Under the pieces are notes generated by a model. That model was not told the DNA's origin. It saw only the letters and a list, made by a program, of their open reading frames with translations, and searched no databases. Positions 1 to 12,818 of a stretch of DNA of 64,000 nucleotides are shown piece by piece. The translations under genes and the position numbers were made by a program. Location: the NCBI GenBank assembly GCA_002841335.1, contig PHEY01000002.1, positions 124,001 through 188,000 on the forward strand, in the 5' to 3' direction. Source of the stretch: Actinobacteria bacterium HGW-Actinobacteria-2. GTDB taxonomy: Bacteria; Actinomycetota; Actinomycetes; Propionibacteriales; Propionibacteriaceae. How positions within the stretch are numbered: the first letter of the stretch is position 1; each line of letters opens with the position of its first letter.

Positions 1-834
1 GATCAGTCCGCAGATCAGGGCGCCGGCGCAGATCACATCGGCTCGCCCGGGGACCATGGTCGGGTACTGAGCGACCTGTGCGATCGGCTGGCGCAGCAAC
101 TCGTCGGCGAAGGCGTCCAGTTCACCGACGTCCAGCTTGGAGCCGTGGACGGCGGCGCGGTCGTAGGTCTGCAGCCCTTGAATGAGTGCCGACAGGCTGG
201 TCACCGTGCCACCGACCCCGACCCAGGTGGCCACCTGCGCAAAGTCGATGCCGGAGTTGTCCAACAGGTCGTTGATGTGCGCCGTCGCCGCGTCGATCTC
301 CGCCGACGTCGGTGGGTCGCTGAACAAGAAGCGCTCCCGGACGCGCACCGAGCCGATGTCGAGGGAGATCGCGTGCTCCACGGCGCCGTCGCGACCCAGC
401 ACCAGTTCGGTCGACCCGCCACCGATGTCGATCACCAACACCGGCTGCGGCAGCGTCGGCAGTGCCGAGACCGCGCCCAGGTAGGACAGTCGGGCCTCTT
501 CCTGACCAGGGATGATCTCGGCATCCACACCCAGCCGGGCACGGACACCGTCGAAGAACTCCGCGGAGTTGGCCGCGTCCCGCGCCGCAGAAGTGGCCAC
601 CACGCGGCGTCGGCTCACGCCGAGGGAGTCCAGCTGCGCACCGAAGTCGGCCATCGCGTCCAGGGTGCGGGCGAGCGCGTCGGGGTGGAAGGCCCCGGTG
701 GCGTCCACGCCCTGCCCCAGGCGGGTGATGTGCAGGCGTCGGTCGACCTCGCTGAGGCGTCCGTCGCGTTGGCGGCAGATCAGCAGCCGCACCGAGTTCG
801 TGCCGCAGTCGACCGCGGCGACCAACTCACTCAT
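1..834 (-). CDS. ppx: Ppx/GppA family exopolyphosphatase, C-terminus cut by window edge
   Basis: Exopolyphosphatase or guanosine pentaphosphate phosphatase of the ASKHA fold; it removes terminal phosphate from polyphosphate or pppGpp in the cytoplasm. The reading frame is open for 278 codons and runs off the left end without a stop. Visible motifs are the phosphate-1 loop AAVDCGTNSVRLL (residues 6-18), SAARDA (82-87), GQEEA (110-114) and the second phosphate loop DIGGGSTE (136-143), all typical of the family. The ATG overlaps the end of the DUF501 gene by 8 bases, so the two are translationally coupled. The neighbour order ppx-DUF501-ftsB-eno matches the mycobacterial ppx2 locus (from memory), which favours the short actinobacterial Ppx2-like type. 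Confidence 0.93.
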   Translation of the reverse strand, partial: MSELVAAVDCGTNSVRLLICRQRDGRLSEVDRRLHITRLGQGVDATGAFHPDALARTLDAMADFGAQLDSLGVSRRRVVATSAARDAANSAEFFDGVRARLGVDAEIIPGQEEARLSYLGAVSALPTLPQPVLVIDIGGGSTELVLGRDGAVEHAISLDIGSVRVRERFLFSDPPTSAEIDAATAHINDLLDNSGIDFAQVATWVGVGGTVTSLSALIQGLQTYDRAAVHGSKLDVGELDAFADELLRQPIAQVAQYPTMVPGRADVICAGALICGLI

Positions 835-1330
835 AGTCCACCAGGCACGGACGGCTCCAGAAGTCGCCCAGGCGCGCCACCACCTCGTCTCCGATCGGGT
901 TCACCCCGGGCCCGGCAGCCAGCGCGTGCCCGAGCAAGGCGTGCAAGCACTTCACCCGGTTCGGCATGCCGCCGGCGCTGACGCCGTCGATCTCAGGCAC
1001 CTCCCCCAGCGTGGCCCGATCAGCCAGGTACGCCTGGTGCGCGGCTTCGTAGGCCGCGGCCAGTTCGGGGTCGGTGGCCAGTCGTTGGGTCAGCTCGGTC
1101 ATCAAGCCGCTCGCCTCCAGGGCCGAGCAGGCGGAACCGGCGCGCGGGCAGGTGAGGTAGTAGGTCGTCGGGAACGGCGTCCCATCGCTCAGGCGTGGCT
1201 CGGTGGCCAGCACGCCCGGCTTGCCGCACGGGCAACGCCAGGCGACCGCAGCCACACCCCGAGCAGGACGACCGAGTTGCGCTTCGACGATCGCGGCGTC
1301 GGCTTCGGTCAGCGGGGTGAACTCAGGCAC
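827..1330 (-). CDS. DUF501 domain-containing protein
   Basis: Small cytoplasmic protein of 167 residues of the DUF501 family, whose biochemical role is unknown. It shows two Cys pairs, C33/C35 in WRCPCGKPGV and C61/C68 in TCPRAGSAC, which could bind a metal; this is inference. The C-terminal half has the HALLGHALAAGPGVNPIGDEV segment typical of the family. It lies between the ftsB-like gene and ppx, in the position of Rv1025 in M. tuberculosis, and overlaps ppx by 8 bases, so it is probably co-transcribed. The family assignment is firm, the function open. Confidence 0.88.
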   Translation of the reverse strand: MPEFTPLTEADAAIVEAQLGRPARGVAAVAWRCPCGKPGVLATEPRLSDGTPFPTTYYLTCPRAGSACSALEASGLMTELTQRLATDPELAAAYEAAHQAYLADRATLGEVPEIDGVSAGGMPNRVKCLHALLGHALAAGPGVNPIGDEVVARLGDFWSRPCLVDYE

Positions 1331-1360
1331 GGCGGCATTCTCGCATGCCGCGGCCGAGGT

Positions 1361-1909
1361 TCACCGACCGGCGATCTTACGGACGGGTGAATCCGCGGTG
1401 GCCAAAGAGCCGTTCAGACGCTGCCACCAGGTCAGATCATCCTCGCCGACCACCGGACGCTGCGCCGACTCCAAGGTGATGCCGCCGCCGATCGGATTGC
1501 CGTTGTCGTCCACCAGCCGGAAGCCGGTCTCGCCGGGCATCGCCCAGCCGAGCCGCTCACGGGCCTGAGCCTTGACGTAGGCCGGGTCGCTCCAGCGGGC
1601 CAGTTCGGCCTCCAGCGTCGTGATCTGGGCGGTGTGATCGCGGATCTCCTGGTCGGCCACAGCCATCTCCTGCTGCTGGCGCACGTAGATCTGGAAGGTG
1701 CTGACGAACGACACCGCCAACGCCAACACCACCACGCCCAACGCGAGCGCCCTGCGGGTGAGCTTCAGCCGTTTCTGCCAGCGAGGAACCGGAACCGCCG
1801 GCGTGGCCTTCGGTGAGGCCGGGCGTGCGCCAGCGCGCGGACGCCGCCGCTGTTGCTGCTGACGTCCGGGACCGGGGCTGGGGCGCGGCTTACGCGGCGC
1901 GCCGGGCAT
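1361..1909 (-). CDS. ftsB: FtsB/DivIC-type septum formation initiator
   Basis: Bitopic divisome protein of the FtsB/DivIC family, which with FtsQ and FtsL links early and late division proteins. The 182 residues consist of a long Pro/Arg/Gln-rich cytoplasmic tail (1-50), one transmembrane helix (about 53-74), a short extracytoplasmic coiled coil (about 76-105) and the conserved segment YVKAQARERLGWAMPGETGF (111-130). The extended basic N-terminus is common in actinobacterial members. It lies between eno and DUF501 on the same strand, as in mycobacteria. The C-terminal tail beyond residue 135 is less conserved and may be disordered. Confidence 0.88.
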   Translation of the reverse strand: MPGAPRKPRPSPGPGRQQQQRRRPRAGARPASPKATPAVPVPRWQKRLKLTRRALALGVVVLALAVSFVSTFQIYVRQQQEMAVADQEIRDHTAQITTLEAELARWSDPAYVKAQARERLGWAMPGETGFRLVDDNGNPIGGGITLESAQRPVVGEDDLTWWQRLNGSLATADSPVRKIAGR

Positions 1910-1993
1910 GGGTTCCGCTCATCGCCTTCCAGGATAGGTGGGCGATCCGGCCGCCCCGGGACGGACGCGCCCGGCGACGACCTGCTGGAATGC

Positions 1994-2027
1994 CAATGGC
2001 CCCGACGCCGAAGCGCCGGGGCCATTG
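1994..2027 (-). terminator. Hairpin downstream of enolase
   Basis: A perfect 11-bp stem (1994-2004 pairing with 2017-2027, CAATGGCCCCG against CGGGGCCATTG) closes a 12-base loop 11 bases after the eno stop codon. No T-run follows, as is usual for actinobacterial terminators. It probably ends the eno transcript before the ftsB-like gene. Confidence 0.7.
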
Positions 2028-2037
2028 AAGGTCGTAC

Positions 2038-3333
<1,296 letters not shown>

Positions 3334-3438
3334 TCAGCTGGTGGAGGTCATCGGCTTCAGCCTACCGGCGATGACCGCCTGCCCGCGGCTGACCAGCGCA
3401 CACGGGCACATTCGTCCAGATGGCGGGCAATTGTGCTA

Positions 3439-4071
3439 TCAAAGGCCCGCTTCGGTCTCGCGGACCCGGTCCTCCAGCTGTCGCACCGCCGTCCGAGCCG
3501 CCTGCTCGGGATCGACGCCCAGTGCTCGCGCCCGCGCCACCAGCGCGATCATCGCCTCGCCCAGCTCGGTGGCCGTCTCCGGCTCCGCGACCGGCTCAGG
3601 TACCGAAACGTCCAGGCCGTGGTCGCCGGCTCGGGACAGGATCTTCTTGGCTCGACTCAGCGCCGACAGCCGCTCGGGGATCCCGTCCAACACCGAGTCC
3701 CGGCTCTTCTCGATCGCCTTCGCGCGCTCCCACGAGGCGTTCAGATCATCAGGGACGGCGGCATCGGTGAACACGTAAGGATGGCGGGCGATGAGCTTGT
3801 CGCAGATCCGCGCGGCCACCTGTTCCAGATCGAAGCGTCCGGTCTCGGCGGCGATCTCGGCGTGGAAGTAGACCTGCAGCAGCAGGTCACCCAGCTCCTC
3901 GCGCAGATCGGCGTCACTGCCGGCCTCGATCGCCTCGACGACTTCGAGGGTCTCCTCGATCAGGTAGTGCACCAGCGACTCATGGGTCTGCGCAGCATCC
4001 CAGGGGCATTCCTTGCGCAGCCGGTGCATCACCGACGCCAGCCTCGCCAGCTCGGGATACTGCTGCGTCAT
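3439..4071 (-). CDS. mazG: MazG family nucleoside triphosphate pyrophosphohydrolase
   Basis: All-alpha NTP pyrophosphohydrolase that hydrolyses noncanonical or excess NTPs to NMP and PPi. The first half carries the MazG signature: LRKECPWDAAQTHESLVHYL (19-38), the metal-binding EETLEVVEAIE and EELGDLLLQVYFHAE blocks. At 210 residues it is shorter than the two-domain E. coli protein (263) and resembles actinobacterial forms with a degraded second domain. The ATG lies 8 bases after the lipoprotein gene stop. The order mfd-lipoprotein-mazG-eno parallels Rv1020-Rv1023. Confidence 0.93.
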   Translation of the reverse strand: MTQQYPELARLASVMHRLRKECPWDAAQTHESLVHYLIEETLEVVEAIEAGSDADLREELGDLLLQVYFHAEIAAETGRFDLEQVAARICDKLIARHPYVFTDAAVPDDLNASWERAKAIEKSRDSVLDGIPERLSALSRAKKILSRAGDHGLDVSVPEPVAEPETATELGEAMIALVARARALGVDPEQAARTAVRQLEDRVRETEAGL

Positions 4072-4079
4072 GGGATCGG

Positions 4080-4595
4080 TCAGGACAGGACCCGGGACAG
4101 CGACCCGGAGTCGCCCGCGAACTGACCCTGAGTCGGATCCCAGGAACCGAAGACGGGGTTGAGTTCCACCGGGACGTTCGCGCAGACCTTCTGGAAGGCC
4201 GCGGACCCGGTCTCATCGCTCATCACCAGGATGTAATCGGCGAAGTCGGCCATGAACACCGACGTGGTCGGGTTCTTGAGCAGCGGCTCCCAGTTCGGGT
4301 AGGCGGCGTAGACCTGCTGGCGCTGAGCGTCGCTCACCGGGGCACCGATGTCTTTCTGGGCCAGCTTGGCGAGTTGCGAAACCACCAGCACCTGGGCGAC
4401 GTCACGCCGGGCAACACCCCAGCTCACCGAGGGATCGCTGGCGACCAAGGCCTTGGCAATGGTGTCCACCTGAGAGAGGGCGATCTCCTGTCCGCCCACC
4501 TTCGCGGCCACATTCGGGTTGTTGTCCGCGCAACCGGTCAACGCAAGGATCGCGGTGGCCAACACCGCCACCAGCTTCACCGCCGACTTCTTCAT
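4080..4595 (-). CDS. SurA N-terminal-like lipoprotein
   Basis: Exported lipoprotein of 171 residues. The signal peptide ends in lipobox LTGC with acylated Cys22. The mature part begins NNPNVAAKVGGQEIALSQVD, which resembles the N-terminal domain of SurA/PrsA-type chaperones (VNGEPIT-like opening), but no PPIase domain follows. A chaperone role in protein folding outside the membrane is plausible inference. It sits between mfd and mazG, where mycobacteria also have a lipoprotein, and reads into mazG with only 8 bases between them. Confidence 0.75.
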   Translation of the reverse strand: MKKSAVKLVAVLATAILALTGCADNNPNVAAKVGGQEIALSQVDTIAKALVASDPSVSWGVARRDVAQVLVVSQLAKLAQKDIGAPVSDAQRQQVYAAYPNWEPLLKNPTTSVFMADFADYILVMSDETGSAAFQKVCANVPVELNPVFGSWDPTQGQFAGDSGSLSRVLS

Positions 4596-4688
4596 CGCCT
4601 ACTCACTTCCGTCGTTCGTCCGCCGCGGCGATCCTACCCGGTGGCTGCCGTCGGCCCGTCCGGTTGCCGGGAATGTCCCACGTCCAGG

Positions 4689-8243
<3,555 letters not shown>

Positions 8244-8799
8244 CGCACCACCTTACTCCGGCGCGGTCGCGGGACCGGCCACCGCAAGCGGACATGCAAA
8301 CGGCGGACTCGCCACCGCAATCCCCCTCACGGTGTGAGCCCGCCGTAGCCCGGCTGCGCCGCCTCCAGCCCAAGGCGCTAGCGCGGCCGGCTAGGCCGAC
8401 GCGACCCATTCCAGGACTCTCGTCCGGCGCGGCCACGTGCCCCAGTCTCTGTTGGTAGAGGTCGCCGAACGTCGGTCATCGACCTGGCGCGGCATCTACC
8501 GGGCGCCGGAGTGCTGGCGTCCGGTTGAGTCGGCCAACGTTCGGCATCCCTCAACCCTCGAGGTCGAAGGCGCTCGAACCCACGATGGCCGGGGTTCCTC
8601 GATCCGAGCCGACGTGGCAGTGGGAATCGCCGTGCCGTCCGGAGGTCCAGGGACCCTGTCCGATCGTGGCCTCTGTCGAGAGCCTTCGATCAACCATCTG
8701 CATTCTATTGAGGCGTTTGCTAAGCAAAAAAGTCACCTATCAGGGTGACTTTTCATTTGTCCCCCTTGGGAGGGACGCGAGTTTCAATAATCTCCGGTA
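8244..8799. other. Long intergenic stretch between mfd and pth
   Basis: About 555 bases without a credible gene. The part nearest pth (8700-8800) is clearly AT-richer and holds the pth terminator. The stretch 8437-8495 starts with GTGCCCCAGT and resembles 16988-17040. A 103-codon plus-strand frame at 8437-8748 lacks a ribosome-binding site and matches nothing I recognise. The mfd promoter must lie just above 8243. Confidence 0.5.
8728..8753 (-). terminator. Rho-independent terminator of pth
   Basis: A perfect 10-bp stem AAAAGTCACC/GGTGACTTTT with a 6-base loop is followed, on the minus strand, by a run of Ts and a TTGCTTAG tail. It is a textbook intrinsic terminator about 47 bases after the pth stop. 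The A-tract on the other side makes it bidirectional. It is unusual here for being AT-rich. Confidence 0.88.
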
Positions 8800-9399
8800 T
8801 CAGGAGTTGAACCGATTCTGGGCCGCCTCCAGCCCGTCGGTCAGGAGACACTCCACCGCGTCCGCCGCGCGTGAGACGACCTCAGCGAGGTCGGCGGACA
8901 CCGCGCTCGGGAACGGCGACAGGACGAACTGGGCCGGGTCCTGACGGCCCGGCGGACGGCCGATCCCGAATCGGACCCGAAAGAAATCGCCGGTGCCCAG
9001 ACTTTGCCGAATCGACTTCAACCCGTTGTGGCCGTTATCTCCGCCACCGAACTTCAAACGCAACTGACCAAAGTCAATGTCGAGTTCATCGTGAATCACC
9101 ACCAGCCCCGACGCCGGGGTCTTGTAGTAGGCAGTGGCCTTGGACACCGCGAGCCCCGTGTTGTTCATGAAGGTGCGCGACTTCAGCAGCACCACGGCCG
9201 AGGCGTCCGCTCCGACTGCCCCCAGGCCGGCTGAGGTGACCCGCGTCGTGGCCACGTCCGCCCGTAAACCGAGCGAGCGGGAGTATTTCACTTGTGCCCG
9301 GCGGGCTAATTCGTCGGCAACCAAGAATCCGACGTTGTGACGGTGGGCTGCATAGGTTGGGCCCGGATTTCCGAGCCCAACCACCAGCCAATTCGTCAT
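8800..9399 (-). CDS. pth: Peptidyl-tRNA hydrolase
   Basis: Cleaves the ester bond between peptide and tRNA in drop-off peptidyl-tRNAs and so recycles tRNA. The 199 residues match the family. Visible are the N-terminal WLVVGLGNPGPTYAAHRHNVGF with the catalytic His (equivalent of E. coli His20), KSRTFMNNTG (substrate Asn), VIHDELDIDFGQLRLKFGGGDNGHNGLKS and FFRVRFGIGRPPGRQDPAQFVLS. It lies 5 bases after rplY and ends at the strong terminator, so rplY-pth form one unit, the usual actinobacterial arrangement. Confidence 0.97.
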   Translation of the reverse strand: MTNWLVVGLGNPGPTYAAHRHNVGFLVADELARRAQVKYSRSLGLRADVATTRVTSAGLGAVGADASAVVLLKSRTFMNNTGLAVSKATAYYKTPASGLVVIHDELDIDFGQLRLKFGGGDNGHNGLKSIRQSLGTGDFFRVRFGIGRPPGRQDPAQFVLSPFPSAVSADLAEVVSRAADAVECLLTDGLEAAQNRFNS

Positions 9400-9404
9400 G
9401 CCGA

Positions 9405-10013
9405 TCAGGCCTCTTCGGCCGACCCGGCCTCTGCGCCTTCGCCCTCACCCTCAGCAGCCTCTTCGGCCTCCTGGGTCGGCGTCGGCTGGATGGAGAGGAT
9501 CAGATCGGTGGGCTCACCGTTGAAGACCGAGCCGGTGGGCAGCTTCAGGTCGCCGGCGGTGATGGTCGCGCCGATCTCCAGACCGGTGATGTCGACCTCG
9601 ACATCGGTCGGGATGTGGGTGGCTTCGGCCTCCAGCGCGATGGTCTGCTGATCCATCACCACCATGGCGTCGCCCGGGTGGGTGCCGATGATGACCAGCG
9701 CCACCTCGACGGTGACCTTCTCGCCCTTGCGCACGATCACCAGGTCGAGGTGCTCGATCTCCGGCTTCACCGGGTGACGCTGCACCTGCTTGGCCAGCGC
9801 CAGCTGGGACTTGCCACCGTCAATGGTGATCTCCAGCACCGCGTTGGCGACCCGCAGGGCCAAGGACAGCTCATGGGCAGGCAGCGAGAGGTGCACCGGG
9901 TCGGTGCCGTGGCCGTACAGCACCGCGGGCACCAGGCCGGCACGGCGGGTACGACGGGCAGCACCCTTGCCGAACTCGCTACGCGAGACGGCGGCAATCT
10001 TGTTCTGGGACAT
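9405..10013 (-). CDS. rplY: 50S ribosomal protein L25/general stress protein Ctc
   Basis: Binds 5S rRNA on the large subunit. At 202 residues it is the long TL5/Ctc form: an L25 beta-barrel domain (1-95; RSEFGKGAARRTRRAGLVPAVLYGHG) followed by the C-terminal TL5 domain and a Glu/Ala-rich acidic tail (about 180-202). RBS-like AGGAGAG precedes the ATG. Upstream, a GGTAGGCT segment near 10139 could supply a -10. It is co-directional with pth and follows prs, as in many actinobacteria. Confidence 0.96.
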   Translation of the reverse strand: MSQNKIAAVSRSEFGKGAARRTRRAGLVPAVLYGHGTDPVHLSLPAHELSLALRVANAVLEITIDGGKSQLALAKQVQRHPVKPEIEHLDLVIVRKGEKVTVEVALVIIGTHPGDAMVVMDQQTIALEAEATHIPTDVEVDITGLEIGATITAGDLKLPTGSVFNGEPTDLILSIQPTPTQEAEEAAEGEGEGAEAGSAEEA

Positions 10014-10175
10014 TCTCAGCTCTCCTCAACCTCGTTCAAGACGTGATGTCGACCAGGGAGGACGATGGGGGCGCAATAATGCGTCCCGCCATGTCGATCA
10101 CGGGCGAAAGCCCCTCGCCTAGGCAACGCGGGAAAGCCTACCGTTTCCCCCGCGAGGGCGGAAATCGGCTCCGGC

Positions 10176-11150
10176 TCAGTGCCCGTTGAACAGCGAAGCG
10201 ACCGAGCCTTCCTCGAACACCGCCTGAATCGCCTGCGCCAGCAGCGGCGCCATCGACAGCACCGTGAGCTTGGGGATGTTGATGTCTTCGGGCAACGGCA
10301 GCGTGTTGGTGACGATGATCTCCTCGATCGCCGACTCGTTCAGCCGCTGGGCCGCCGGGCCGGAAAGGATCGGGTGGGTGGCTGCCGCGATCACCTGCTT
10401 GGCGCCGGCAGCCCGCAGCGCGGTGGCGGCTTGGGCGATGGTGCCGGCGGTGTCGATCATGTCGTCGACCAGTAGACACACTCGGCCGTGGACGTCGCCG
10501 ACCACCTCACCGACGGCCACTTCGTTGGCCTTGTTCGGGTCGCGCCGCTTGTGGATGATCGCCAGCGGCGAGCCAAGGTCGTCGGACCACATGTCGGCCA
10601 GCCGCACCCGTCCGGCGTCCGGAGAGACCACAGTGATCTCCGAGGCGTCGTAGTTGGCCTTCACGTACTCGGCCAACACCGGCAGGGCGAGCAGGTGGTC
10701 GACCGGGCCGTCGAAGAAGCCCTGAATCTGGGCCGCATGCAGGTCGACCGACATCAACCGGTTGGCACCGGCCGCCTTGTACAGGTCGGCCACCAGCCGC
10801 GCCGAGATCGGTTCGCGACCGGCGTGCTTCTTGTCCTGGCGTCCGTAGGGGTAGAACGGCGAGACCACGGTGATCCGTCGCGCCGAGGCCCGCTTCAGCG
10901 CGTCGATCATGATCAGCTGTTCCATCAGCCACTCGTTGACCGGCGCCGGGTGGGACTGGATCACGAACGCGTCCGCGCCGCGCACCGACTCCTCGAAGCG
11001 CACATAGATCTCGGAGTTGGCGTAGGTGAGGCTGCGGGTGGGCACCAGTTCGGTGCCGAGCAGGGTGGCCACTTCTTCGGCCAGTTCGGGGAAGGCACGC
11101 CCCGTGCAGACCATCAGGTGCTTTTCGGTGGGCCGCTTCAGACCGCTCAC
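10176..11150 (-). CDS. prs: Ribose-phosphate pyrophosphokinase
   Basis: Makes PRPP from ribose-5-phosphate and ATP for purine, pyrimidine, His and Trp synthesis. I place the start at GTG 11150, overlapping the glmU stop (GTGA), which gives 324 residues, the usual length; an upstream ATG would add 30 residues of no family similarity. Motifs: AFPELAEEVA, LTYANSEIYVRFEESVRGAD (ATP flexible region), FYPYGRQDKKHAGREPISA (catalytic flexible loop) and the PRPP loop VDDMIDTAGTI. It is translationally coupled to glmU, joining PRPP supply with UDP-GlcNAc synthesis. Confidence 0.97.
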   Translation of the reverse strand: MSGLKRPTEKHLMVCTGRAFPELAEEVATLLGTELVPTRSLTYANSEIYVRFEESVRGADAFVIQSHPAPVNEWLMEQLIMIDALKRASARRITVVSPFYPYGRQDKKHAGREPISARLVADLYKAAGANRLMSVDLHAAQIQGFFDGPVDHLLALPVLAEYVKANYDASEITVVSPDAGRVRLADMWSDDLGSPLAIIHKRRDPNKANEVAVGEVVGDVHGRVCLLVDDMIDTAGTIAQAATALRAAGAKQVIAAATHPILSGPAAQRLNESAIEEIIVTNTLPLPEDINIPKLTVLSMAPLLAQAIQAVFEEGSVASLFNGH

Positions 11151-12613
11151 TTCTCGTCCTCCTGGACTGCCCGGCGCAGGGCGGCGGCCTGCCGCGCAGA
11201 CGCTTCGCTCTTGCTGCCTGGACGCTTGCGCGCCACCCATCCGGCGATGTTGCGCTGTTGACCACGCGCCACTGCCAACTCCCCCGGCCCGACCGCAGAG
11301 GTGATCGTCGAACCGGCCGCCACATAGGCGCCCGGGGCGATCTCGACCGGAGCCACCAGCACCGAGTCACTGCCGACGAAGCTGTTGTCGCCGACCACCG
11401 TGGTCGACTTGGTGACGCCGTCGTAGTTGGCGAAGATCGTTCCGGCGCCGATGTTGACGCCCTCGCCGAGAATCGCGTCGCCGCAGTAGGACAGATGCGG
11501 CACCTTCGTGCCGGCCCCGATCACGGCCTTCTTCGTTTCGACAAAAGCGCCGATCTTTCCCCGTGCGCCCAGCTCGGTGCCCGGACGCAGGTAGCTGAAC
11601 GGTCCGACGGTCGCCCCGGCGGCGATGGTGGCCAACTCGGCGTGACTTCGGGTGACGGTGGCGCCCTCGCCCACCTCGACGTCGATCAAGGTGGTGTCCG
11701 GACCGATGGTCGCGCCGGTGGACACCGAGGTGGCACCTTCCAGCGAGGTGCCCGGCAGCAGGGTGACGTCGGCGGCCAGATCGACCCCGGCGTGCACCCA
11801 GGTGGTGGCCGGATCGATCACGGTCACGCCTTCGGCCATCCAATGGCGCAGGATCCGGCGGTTGGCTTCGGCGTTGCGTTCGGCCAGCTGAATGCGGTCG
11901 TTGACGCCTTCGGTCTGCAGATGATCGCTCAGCAACCAGGCGCCGACCCGTCCGCCCTCGGCGCGGGCGTGGGTGATCACGTCGGTGAGGTAGAACTCAC
12001 CCTGGGCGTTTCCGGTGGTCAGCGACGCAATGCCGGACCGCAGGACGGCCGCGTCGAAGGTGTAGATGCCGGAGTTGATCTCGTCGATCACCAGTTCATC
12101 GGGAGCCGCGTCGGCCTGCTCGACGATGCGGGCCACCTCACCGTCACTGCGGACAATCCGTCCGTAGCCGGTCGGGTCGGGCACCGTCGCGGTCAACACG
12201 GTGACCGCATTGCCTTCGCGTCGATGCGCAGCGACCAGCGCGACCAGGGTCTCCCCGGCGAGCAGCGGGACGTCGCCGGAGGTGACCACGACCTCGCCGT
12301 CCACCTCGCCCAGCGCCGCCAGGCCGGAACGGACGGCGTCGCCGGTGCCGAGTTGTTGTTCTTGGACGGCGACCACCACGTGGGGCGCGACATCGGCCAG
12401 GTGACTGCTCACCTGCTCACGTCCGTGCCCGACGACAACGACCAGACGTTCCGGGGCCAGCGCATCTGCGGCGTCCACGGCCAACGAGATCATCGATTGC
12501 CCAGCGACCTTGTGCAGCACCTTGGGAGTGGCCGACTTCATCCGGGTGCCTGCACCGGCGGCCATCACCACCACGGCCGCAACGGGCGTCGTTACGCCTT
12601 GGTCATCACTCAT
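11147..12613 (-). CDS. glmU: Bifunctional GlmU (GlcN-1-P acetyltransferase/GlcNAc-1-P uridylyltransferase)
   Basis: Makes UDP-N-acetylglucosamine for peptidoglycan. The N-terminal pyrophosphorylase domain (1-about 240) has VVMAAGAGTRMKS (15-27) and TSGDVPLL. The C-terminal left-handed beta-helix (from about 260) shows hexapeptide repeats and SYCGDAILGEGVNIGAGTIFANYDG with acetyltransferase His/Tyr residues. The 488 residues match actinobacterial GlmU. It is the first gene of the glmU-prs pair. The short C-terminal extension (QRNIAGWVARKRPGSKSEA) is normal for the phylum. Confidence 0.97.
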   Translation of the reverse strand: MSDDQGVTTPVAAVVVMAAGAGTRMKSATPKVLHKVAGQSMISLAVDAADALAPERLVVVVGHGREQVSSHLADVAPHVVVAVQEQQLGTGDAVRSGLAALGEVDGEVVVTSGDVPLLAGETLVALVAAHRREGNAVTVLTATVPDPTGYGRIVRSDGEVARIVEQADAAPDELVIDEINSGIYTFDAAVLRSGIASLTTGNAQGEFYLTDVITHARAEGGRVGAWLLSDHLQTEGVNDRIQLAERNAEANRRILRHWMAEGVTVIDPATTWVHAGVDLAADVTLLPGTSLEGATSVSTGATIGPDTTLIDVEVGEGATVTRSHAELATIAAGATVGPFSYLRPGTELGARGKIGAFVETKKAVIGAGTKVPHLSYCGDAILGEGVNIGAGTIFANYDGVTKSTTVVGDNSFVGSDSVLVAPVEIAPGAYVAAGSTITSAVGPGELAVARGQQRNIAGWVARKRPGSKSEASARQAAALRRAVQEDEK

Positions 12614-12723
12614 CAGCGGCTCCCCGTTTTCGTGGCTTCCCCAACCCTAACCGAGCCCGCGAGGGCCAGGAGGGGGTTCCGCATCGGCGCAGCAATCCTA
12701 ACCCTGCCAGGAGATCTGGCGTT

Positions 12724-12760
12724 TATGATCGCCCTGGCGCCATGCCCGGCGCCACCAGGG
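12724..12760 (+). promoter_or_regulatory. Candidate promoter and hairpin ahead of the acyltransferase
   Basis: TATGAT at 12724-12729 is a good -10 hexamer in the 205-base glmU/acyltransferase divergent gap; no clear -35 is visible. Immediately downstream, CCCTGG (12732-12737) can pair with CCAGGG (12755-12760), with the inner arms GCGCC (12737-12741 region) and GGCGC also complementary. This could be a 5'-UTR stem or an operator. Confidence 0.4.
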
Positions 12761-12818
12761 GAATCTTGCTGCGGGCCACGCCATCTTCGACGTGCGGCAA
12801 ATATGAGGTGGGGGTGAG

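Noticed and set aside
145-981. Long plus-strand open frames such as 145-981, 2230-4125 and 5124-8348
   Set aside because: These are antisense shadows of GC-rich genes on the other strand, with low-complexity His/Arg/Gly-rich products and no ribosome-binding sites.
8437-8748. Possible 103-codon gene on the plus strand
   Set aside because: No ribosome-binding site, no recognised similarity, and it overlaps the pth terminator.
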